From Bacteroidales bacterium UBA4231 (GTDB lineage: Bacteria > Bacteroidota > Bacteroidia > Bacteroidales > UBA932): a stretch of DNA of 25,369 nt. The stretch spans positions 1 through 25,369 of the forward strand of contig DGXN01000036.1 of NCBI GenBank assembly GCA_002396335.1. The letters run 5' to 3'. Position numbers and translations under genes: made by a program. Of this stretch, positions 8,811-13,982 are shown piece after piece. The notes under the pieces are model-generated. The model made no database searches, was not told the DNA's origin, and was given only the letters and a program-made list of their open reading frames with translations. Within the stretch, counting starts at the first letter, position 1; every line of letters starts with the position of its first letter.

Positions 8811-10607
8811 ATGGGTAAGTTTACAAGACATATCAAGGGGTCGCTTCCAACAAAGATCAGCCTCAACATGTTCGCCGTTTCGGTTATAGTATTTGCCCTG
8901 ATAAACGGTGTTTTCCTCCTGCTGTCCAGGAGTTATTTCCATGCCGCGGCCATGGACAACGCCTCGGAAGCCCTCAACGCTGTCATCGCCCGGGCAGAGC
9001 ACCATATCAGGTCCGTGGAAAACGCAACCAATGTAACCGCCCGCATGGCGGAAGAGAATTTCAGCCCGGACTCGCTGGAAGCTTATTCAGCGAAAGTTGT
9101 CCAGATGAGCAGTTTTGTCTCCGGCTGTTCCATTTCGGACCGCCCCGAATTGTTTCCGCAGCATGCCGTATGGAAAGATCATTTTGCAGACGGTGATGCC
9201 GCCTCTCAGATGACAGTTTCCTACTGCCGCCCTATGTACGACAGGAAAAATCAGGTTATCGGCGTAATATCTGCGGACATGTCCCTGCCAGAGTTCTCAA
9301 AGGCGCTTTCTTCCATAAGGCCTTATCCGAATTCATATCTCATGATTCTGGGACATGACGGCAGGTACTACGTACACAGGGACACCTCTAAAATCGTCAA
9401 TAAGACCATTTTCGACCTCACAAACGGTCGGTACTATTCCGATAAGCTCACGCTGGGGTACGAGATGACCGCCGGGCACAGCGGAAGGATGCACGCAAAC
9501 GTTGCCGGCGTCCACTCCCTGATTTGCTATCAGCCCGTTCCCGGGACAAACTGGAGCGCCGCACTCATCAGCCCCGAACGTGACGTCCTGCAGGGATACA
9601 GACGTCTTAATACACGCGCAATCCTTATCATCTTGGCCGGTCTTCTCATTATTTTTATCGTTTGCCGGCGTACCGTAGTAAAGGCATTCGCTCCCGTGAA
9701 ACTTCTGGAAGAGCAGACGCAGCGGATTGCCGATGGCGACTATTCCACCGTGATAGCCCGCAGCAGCGAAAACAGCGTCGTTGGCAATCTGCAGAACAGC
9801 TTTGCGCACATGCAGGAAACGCTGCACAGCCATATCCGCGATCTCAATGCAGCTATAGAAGAGTCGGCAAAGCGCAACGAGGAACTCCAAACGGCAAATT
9901 CCACCCTTGAGGATACCATGCGCCGCCAGAGTGAATTCGTATCGAACATGACCCACCAGATACGGACCCCCTTGAATCTCATCATGGGCTTCTCCCAGCT
10001 TCTTCGAGAAAGCGGCGCAACAATTCCGCCAGAAGAAAAGCAGTCTCTCCTTAATGTGATGGACTACAACACAATGACGCTCTGCAGGATGTCCTTGATG
10101 CTGTATGACAGTTCAGACCGGGGATATCATGACGAAATGGTGAGCCTCAGTTTTGACAACGTTTCCTGCAACGAAGTCGCCAGAGAGTGTATCGGGTATG
10201 TCAACCGTTATTTCCCGGGAGTTTCCGTAAAGTTCGAGTCCGAACTCGATGATTCGTTTACCATGGTCACCGACCATCTCTACCTCATGCGCAGCCTCCG
10301 CGAGATTCTGTACAATTCGGCAAAATACTCAGACGGCAAAAACGTTTCGCTCAGCGTGAGTGCAAACAATCATTCTGTCCGCTTCATCTTTGAAGATACC
10401 GGAGCCGGAATTTCGCCAAAGTATCAGAAGCACATTTTCACACCTTTCTACAAGCCGAACTCCCTGTCAGAGGGCCTGGGCGTGGGACTCCCTCTCACCA
10501 AGCGCCATGTCATCCTGCTGGGCGGACGCCTTGAACTGGACCCGGATTACCGCAAGGGCTGCCGCTTCATCATGACCTTCCCCCTGGACGACCCGAATTA
10601 TAGATAA
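8811..10607 (+). CDS. Cache-HAMP sensor histidine kinase
   Basis: The 598-residue protein mirrors its upstream neighbour, with a membrane helix at 18-38, a Cache-type sensor (about 45-265) including NSYLMILGHDGRYYVHRDTS, a second helix (268-286), HAMP and a coiled coil. Here the kinase core is complete. The H-box MTHQIRTPLN has phospho-acceptor His382, the N-box REILYNSAKYSD has Asn502, G1 is DTGAG (529-533), the F-box is FTPFYK, and G2 is GLGVGL (555-560). It should autophosphorylate in response to a periplasmic ligand. No response regulator is encoded in the segment, so its partner must lie elsewhere. It is coupled to the pseudo-kinase, and a terminator begins 5 bases after the stop. Confidence 0.88.
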   Translation: MGKFTRHIKGSLPTKISLNMFAVSVIVFALINGVFLLLSRSYFHAAAMDNASEALNAVIARAEHHIRSVENATNVTARMAEENFSPDSLEAYSAKVVQMSSFVSGCSISDRPELFPQHAVWKDHFADGDAASQMTVSYCRPMYDRKNQVIGVISADMSLPEFSKALSSIRPYPNSYLMILGHDGRYYVHRDTSKIVNKTIFDLTNGRYYSDKLTLGYEMTAGHSGRMHANVAGVHSLICYQPVPGTNWSAALISPERDVLQGYRRLNTRAILIILAGLLIIFIVCRRTVVKAFAPVKLLEEQTQRIADGDYSTVIARSSENSVVGNLQNSFAHMQETLHSHIRDLNAAIEESAKRNEELQTANSTLEDTMRRQSEFVSNMTHQIRTPLNLIMGFSQLLRESGATIPPEEKQSLLNVMDYNTMTLCRMSLMLYDSSDRGYHDEMVSLSFDNVSCNEVARECIGYVNRYFPGVSVKFESELDDSFTMVTDHLYLMRSLREILYNSAKYSDGKNVSLSVSANNHSVRFIFEDTGAGISPKYQKHIFTPFYKPNSLSEGLGVGLPLTKRHVILLGGRLELDPDYRKGCRFIMTFPLDDPNYR

Positions 10608-10611
10608 AACA

Positions 10612-10645
10612 AAACGCCAACCACAAGGGCTGGCGTTTCTGTTTT
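10612..10645. terminator. Hairpin terminator beside the middle tRNA-Gly 3' copy
   Basis: Arms AAACGCCAACC (10612-10622) and GGCTGGCGTTT (10628-10638) are identical to those at 7092-7117 around an unrelated 5-base loop. TTTT follows shortly on the plus strand and an A-run precedes it (T-run on the minus strand). It ends the histidine kinase gene. Confidence 0.75.
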
Positions 10646-10669
10646 AGAGCGGAAAACGAGACTCGAACT
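10643..10669 (-). repeat. Middle partial copy of the tRNA-Gly 3' end (candidate att site)
   Basis: These 27 bases are identical to 13067-13093, which cover the T-loop, 3' T-stem and acceptor strand of the tRNA plus five bases beyond its 3' end. The match stops abruptly at 10670, where AT-rich sequence begins. The orientation is the same as that of the intact gene. It marks the junction between segments A and B. Confidence 0.75.
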
Positions 10670-11010
10670 ATATCTTGTAATACATTGATAATAAGCGATT
10701 TATAAGAACACAAAAAGACATTAGGTGAAACATAGGTGAAACTTTCGTGGCTTTTCAGGACCTATAGAGAAAGGGACTTGAACGGCCATCTTTAACTATT
10801 AAGACGACTTTTATGGACTTCAAACACCCGTCATTTTCTTGGAGAATCGGCTCAAATTCGGCCAAATAACGGTGATTTACGGCTCAAAAGATTGGAAATT
10901 GAATAGATTCCGCCCGTGAATGGATTGGGGTTAAGGGGGCTTAATCTCTTACCATCCTTATACACAGCAAACCCCGCCGTCCGCTCCTTAGGGTAATGCC
11001 GCCGTCATAC
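10670..11010. other. Non-coding AT-rich left end of segment B
   Basis: No credible gene is visible here on either strand. It contains the tandem TAGGTGAAAC repeat (10722-10742) and a GACTTGAAC T-loop-like sequence at 10775-10783. The remainder shows no recognisable feature. It looks like the remains of an element end. Confidence 0.5.
10722..10742 (+). repeat. Tandem TAGGTGAAAC repeat, possible integrase arm sites
   Basis: TAGGTGAAAC occurs at 10722-10731 and again at 10733-10742, separated by one base (period 11, about one helical turn). It lies 53 bases inside the segment from the att-like core. Short tandem repeats so placed resemble arm-type binding sites of tyrosine recombinases. This role is inferred from position only. 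Confidence 0.45.
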
Positions 11011-11043
11011 AAAAAAGTGATACACCGTTGCCGATTGTATCAC
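11011..11043 (-). terminator. Rho-independent terminator of the GH2-Ig-like lipoprotein gene
   Basis: Perfect 8-base arms GTGATACA (11017-11024) and TGTATCAC (11036-11043) are followed on the minus strand by six T (11011-11016). It lies 23 bases past the stop codon at 11067. Confidence 0.85.
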
Positions 11044-11066
11044 ATGATCAGTTTGTGTTAAAGCGT

Positions 11067-11537
11067 CTATGGTGTCGTATCTGTACTGTCCTTTACTAAT
11101 CTAAACTTTCTCGAGGCGGTCGATAAGGTATGATTGACTATTCTCAGGCGAAGGATAAGCTTGTAATAGACGGGATTGTCTTCGCTCCACCATTGTGGTT
11201 GTGCGATTGTCAATTCTTGTCTTGAAAAAGCAGAAGGGTCGCCATATTTGCCAAGGTCCTGGGTTCGTTTTTCAACTAGTTTCCCTTGTGGGTCGTAGAC
11301 CTCATAGATCATAGTATAGCCGCTATCGTGGGTGATATAGTATCCCGTTGACTTGTCGGGAAGTATGAGGTCAACACCTTCGAGTCCTTTTGCGTTTGCA
11401 TCGACATATGCCTCAACATAGACATCCCTGATATTCCCGCGGGTAATGACGATGGAACTCTCATCGATGGTAGAGTCATCATTCATACAACCTAATAAAC
11501 CCGCGAGACAAAAAGCGGCAAGAAGGAACTTCTTCAT
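11067..11537 (-). CDS. Lipoprotein with a GH2-like immunoglobulin fold, no catalytic domain
   Basis: The start at 11537 gives a 156-residue protein opening MKKFLLAAFCLAGLLGC, a clean lipoprotein signal with the lipidated cysteine at 17. An upstream ATG at 11591 would bury the signal and was not used. Residues about 33-148 resemble the beta-sandwich domain of family-2 glycosidases: VYVEAYVDANAKG, a YEVYDPQGKLVEKR strand pair, and LTIAQPQWWSEDNPVYYKLIL, which parallels the usual P-x-LW-s-x-e-x-P-x-LY sequence. There is no TIM barrel, so it is not an enzyme; it may bind a glycan or protein at the cell surface. The domain match is from memory of the family pattern. It has its own promoter and terminator. 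Confidence 0.65.
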   Translation of the reverse strand: MKKFLLAAFCLAGLLGCMNDDSTIDESSIVITRGNIRDVYVEAYVDANAKGLEGVDLILPDKSTGYYITHDSGYTMIYEVYDPQGKLVEKRTQDLGKYGDPSAFSRQELTIAQPQWWSEDNPVYYKLILRLRIVNHTLSTASRKFRLVKDSTDTTP

Positions 11538-11578
11538 ATTGTGAATTCTATCTTGATTGTGACACCCTCTTCGAAAAT

Positions 11579-11609
11579 CAAAGATATACAATCAATTCCA
11601 TAATTCCAA
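11579..11609 (-). promoter_or_regulatory. Promoter of the GH2-Ig-like lipoprotein gene
   Basis: On the minus strand, TTG (11607-11609), 20 bases, then TATCTTTG (11579-11586) match the Bacteroidetes consensus. It lies in the gap between the two lipoprotein genes, so the downstream one is separately transcribed, and it supports the start at 11537. Confidence 0.7.
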
Positions 11610-11631
11610 CGGCATCTTGTACTTTCCAGCG

Positions 11632-12609
11632 TTATCGCCTAAGCCGGCGTTTATTCAGCAAGAGCCTTCCGTCCGGTTCGATGGTATAGGAAGATTGAAG
11701 GAAGGCACAGACGTTCTTATCGGACAGTAGAGCCATGAATTTGTCCACAGCAATCTTGTATGCCTCCTTGTCTTTTGACAAATCGGCGGTATTAACGAAT
11801 CTTCCGACGGTTTGATCATCCTGCTCGCCAAGGGACGCGACGCTGATCAAACAGTTCCGTCCCTCATAATACCCGATGAAATTCACCTCGGGATTCCCGA
11901 ACTCTTCATCATACAATGGCATTGGTCCGCCGAGAACATAGACGGAATCCACATCTCCACGGAAATCAAACCAGACACCGGCACCAAGCAGCGAATCCGG
12001 AAAGAAGTATTCTCCTTGTTCTTTATCAAAGTCAATCGTTTCAAAAACCGCGTTCGTTAATTCGGGCTGAAAGGAATAGCCAAGCCTTTCTGATCTTTCG
12101 ACCATACGAAGAAACGCTTTGGACTCGTCATCAAACCAATAGTCATGGGGGTGAGGACCGTAGACGTGTTCGTCGATAAAGCGGAACAGGTCGGGGTTGT
12201 CTTTCATGAACTTGCCATTGACAACGAAGGGTGATTTATACTTCCCATGGTCACGTAAAATAGCCGTTCCCCAATTCTCCCCAAACGCGACGAACAACGA
12301 GTCTCCGGTTTTCGTTGCCAAGACGGCTGCCGATCGCATGTCCATGCTTTTGACCGTCCGGTCCGGTGTCAAGCCGTTGACCATCGTCGTGAATTCCCGG
12401 ATGAAGTCTCTGTCCACGATAAGGGTATCCCGGTACCCACTTTTCACGGTTTGGAAAGAGACGATGGCACTTGGCGTCTCTATATCCTTGGGCATAGCGT
12501 AGAAGGTGATGCTTTCGACTTGCTCGGGAGGGATTCCTTTCTTATGTCCACAAGAGATCAACAAGAAAGGGAACAAGGAAAAAGTGATGACCAGGGCGAG
12601 ATGTCTCAT
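11632..12609 (-). CDS. Hypothetical lipoprotein
   Basis: The start at 12609 gives 325 residues beginning MRHLALVITFSLFPFLLISC, a lipoprotein signal with cysteine 20. The ATG at 12711 would place 34 extra residues before it and is unlikely. The mature protein is acidic to neutral with many short beta-like stretches (VESITFYAMP, SAAVLATKTGDSLFVAFGE, SPFVVNGKFM) and a basic end (LLLNKRRLRR). No family is recognised. It precedes the GH2-Ig-like lipoprotein on the same strand, but an intervening promoter suggests only partial co-expression. A near -7 sequence (TATTTTTTG, one base too long) lies upstream at about 12640-12648. Lower GC than the flanks fits acquisition. Confidence 0.65.
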   Translation of the reverse strand: MRHLALVITFSLFPFLLISCGHKKGIPPEQVESITFYAMPKDIETPSAIVSFQTVKSGYRDTLIVDRDFIREFTTMVNGLTPDRTVKSMDMRSAAVLATKTGDSLFVAFGENWGTAILRDHGKYKSPFVVNGKFMKDNPDLFRFIDEHVYGPHPHDYWFDDESKAFLRMVERSERLGYSFQPELTNAVFETIDFDKEQGEYFFPDSLLGAGVWFDFRGDVDSVYVLGGPMPLYDEEFGNPEVNFIGYYEGRNCLISVASLGEQDDQTVGRFVNTADLSKDKEAYKIAVDKFMALLSDKNVCAFLQSSYTIEPDGRLLLNKRRLRR

Positions 12610-12675
12610 GTCTTGATAGATTGGTGGTTGAAATACTACAAAAAATACACCGTTCGTTTCCATGCTGGCCGGCGA

Positions 12676-12704
12676 AAAGAAAAAGGACTGGTCCCCAATC
12701 CTTT
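12676..12704 (-). terminator. Terminator of a decayed minus-strand gene
   Basis: Arms AAAGGACTGG (12682-12691) and CCAATCCTTT (12695-12704) pair with one mismatch around a 3-base loop. On the minus strand the hairpin is followed by a TTTTTCTTTT tract. It lies 14 bases past the stop of the ORF ending at 12718, which is the reason to think that ORF derives from a real gene. Confidence 0.6.
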
Positions 12705-12717
12705 CTCTCAATAGCGT

Positions 12718-12873
12718 TCATCCAACGACCTCATAATCATCGACACCCGGAATCAATGCAAGTCCGGTTTCTTCCAGGTGTATCTGCCCGGCTGAGTCTA
12801 TGAAGCGCACGGTGAAGACTTTTCCTTCGAGCCACTTCGCCTGCCAGTCCATTCCGCCGGCAGAGTCCATCAT
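12718..12873 (-). pseudogene. Gene remnant or small ORF ending at 12718
   Basis: The open frame on the minus strand runs to a TGA at 12718-12720 and is followed by a terminator. The last ~45 residues look protein-like (GMDWQAKWLEGKVFTVRFIDSAGQ, read in two parts, then a strand-rich end LALIPGVDDYEVVG). Upstream of about 12880 the same frame runs through the inverted-repeat cluster and has odd, cysteine/proline-rich content. I therefore read it as the 3' end of a gene whose 5' part was lost. An intact 51-residue ORF starting at 12873 is the alternative. No family is recognised. Confidence 0.35.
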
Positions 12874-12900
12874 GGCTGTTTGGGGCAGGGTCTGCGATGC

Positions 12901-12965
12901 TTTTGGGCAAGGTGGTCCGCACTTTTGGGCAAGGTTTGATTTCGAGGCGCAGACCTTGCCCAAAA
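12901..12965. repeat. Direct and inverted TTTTGGGCAAGGT repeats
   Basis: TTTTGGGCAAGGT occurs at 12901-12913 and 12923-12935, and its exact reverse complement ACCTTGCCCAAAA at 12953-12965. The last two form a 13-base-pair stem with a 17-base loop. Upstream, GGCAGGGTCTGCG (about 12886-12898) is nearly complementary to CGCAGACCTTGCC (12948-12960), so an alternative longer hairpin is possible. It lies in the non-coding right end of segment B. Confidence 0.7.
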
Positions 12966-13039
12966 CGGTTACAGACCATGCCCGATATGCTCGAGGAGAT
13001 GGCCCATTTTCACGGCCCCACCGTCACCTGCCCACAAAC

Positions 13040-13069
13040 AAAAACGCCCCACATTGCTGCGAGGCGTTT
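13040..13069 (-). terminator. Terminator of the tRNA-Gly gene
   Basis: Arms AAACGCC (13042-13048) and GGCGTTT (13063-13069) pair perfectly. Read on the minus strand, the hairpin starts 3 bases past the tRNA 3' end and runs into TTTTTGTTTG. Confidence 0.75.
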
Positions 13070-13071
13070 AG

Positions 13072-13144
<73 letters not shown>

Positions 13145-13154
13145 GTTGGGATTG

Positions 13155-13185
13155 CAAAGGTACATCTTTTTTCTGAACCTGCAAA
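13155..13185 (-). promoter_or_regulatory. Promoter of tRNA-Gly
   Basis: On the minus strand, TTTG (13182-13185), 19 bases, then TACCTTTG (13155-13162) match the -33/-7 consensus exactly. The mature tRNA starts 11 bases downstream of the -7 box. Confidence 0.85.
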
Positions 13186-13205
13186 CTTTTTTCGAAACTT
13201 TTTTC

Positions 13206-13213
13206 TATTTTTG
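13206..13213 (+). promoter_or_regulatory. -7 box of the OmpA-family lipoprotein gene
   Basis: TATTTTTG matches TAnnTTTG and lies 35 bases before the ATG at 13249. No clear TTTG is present 19-21 bases upstream; the region is T-rich. Confidence 0.6.
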
Positions 13214-13248
13214 TAAAACGAACAACAAAACTTTAAACCATTTATATC

Positions 13249-13929
13249 ATGAAAAAATTTGCTTCTGTTCTTCTGTGCTGCGCCCTTATCGCCGGTTGTG
13301 GCGTTTCCAACACGGGTAAAGGCTCTCTGATCGGCTCCGGTGCAGGTGCCCTGCTGGGTGCCGGTATCGGCTATCTCATCGGCCAGAATGGCCAGGGTGC
13401 CGCTATCGGCGCCGCTATCGGTACGGCCGTCGGTGCCGGCTCCGGTGCCCTCATCGGCAACAAGATGGATAAGAAAGCCGAAGAACTGGCCGCCCTCGAG
13501 AACGCCCAGGTGGAAACCGTCACCGACGTGAACGGCCTCAAGGCCATCAAGGTCACCTTCGACAGCGGTATCCTCTTCGACTTCAACAAGAGCACGCTCA
13601 AGACAGCCGCCAAGACCCAGCTGGACAAGTTCGCCGCTGAGATGGCCGACATGACCGACACCAACATCAATGTCTACGGCCATACCGACAATGTCGGCAG
13701 CGCCGCCGCCAACAAGAAAGTGTCCGAACAGCGCGCCAACACCGTCGCCAAATACCTGAACGGAAAGGGTATCGCCAAGGACCGCCTGGTTGCCGAAGGC
13801 CTCTCCTACGACTTCCCTGTCGCCAGCAATGATACGGAAGAAGGCCGTGCCCAGAACCGCCGTGTCGAGATCTACATCTCCGCCAACGAGGATATGATCA
13901 AGGCCGCCGAGGAAGGTACGCTGAAATAA
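13249..13929 (+). CDS. OmpA-family lipoprotein with glycine-zipper domain
   Basis: The 226-residue protein starts with a lipoprotein signal MKKFASVLLCCALIAGC (cysteine 17). Residues about 24-75 form a glycine-zipper segment (repeated GAxxGAxIG-type units, for example LLGAGIGYLIG and GAAIGAAIG) that probably associates with membrane. Residues about 95-215 are an OmpA C-terminal-like domain that binds peptidoglycan. It carries FDFNKSTLK, VYGHTDNVGS, the helix NKKVSEQRANTVAKYL, and the terminal EEGRAQNRRVEI with the conserved NRRVE. It likely tethers the outer membrane to the cell wall. Its own promoter lies divergent from tRNA-Gly, and a strong terminator shared with the convergent GH31 gene follows. 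Confidence 0.93.
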   Translation: MKKFASVLLCCALIAGCGVSNTGKGSLIGSGAGALLGAGIGYLIGQNGQGAAIGAAIGTAVGAGSGALIGNKMDKKAEELAALENAQVETVTDVNGLKAIKVTFDSGILFDFNKSTLKTAAKTQLDKFAAEMADMTDTNINVYGHTDNVGSAAANKKVSEQRANTVAKYLNGKGIAKDRLVAEGLSYDFPVASNDTEEGRAQNRRVEIYISANEDMIKAAEEGTLK

Positions 13930-13943
13930 GTCTTCTCAGAATG

Positions 13944-13982
13944 AAAAAAGACGCCAGCCATAACGGCCTGGCGTCTTTTTTT
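13944..13982. terminator. Bidirectional terminator between the OmpA-family and GH31 genes
   Basis: Arms AAAAAGACGCCAG and CTGGCGTCTTTTT pair over 13 bases with further inner GC pairs, flanked by A- and T-runs on both sides. Its T-tract overlaps the GH31 stop codon (13981-13983), so it serves both convergent transcripts. Confidence 0.92.

Larger units (their letters stand above)
7126..10642. mobile_element. Segment A: tRNA-flanked island carrying a sensor-kinase pair
   Basis: The segment runs from the outer tRNA-Gly 3' copy to the middle copy, about 3.5 kb. Its base composition is lower in GC than the neighbouring operons (about 53% in one hand-counted line of the second kinase gene, against 65% in a line of the GH31 gene). 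It contains only the two co-directional sensor genes and a 165-base AT-rich leader. No integrase, excisionase or mobilization gene is present. Direct repeats of a tRNA 3' end at both borders are the classical mark of tyrosine-recombinase integration. A tandem tRNA duplication disrupted by other means remains possible. Confidence 0.5.

Noticed and set aside
12901..12965. Short CRISPR array
   Set aside because: There are only two direct copies of 13 bases with a 9-base gap and one inverted copy. No regular spacers and no cas genes are present in the window.
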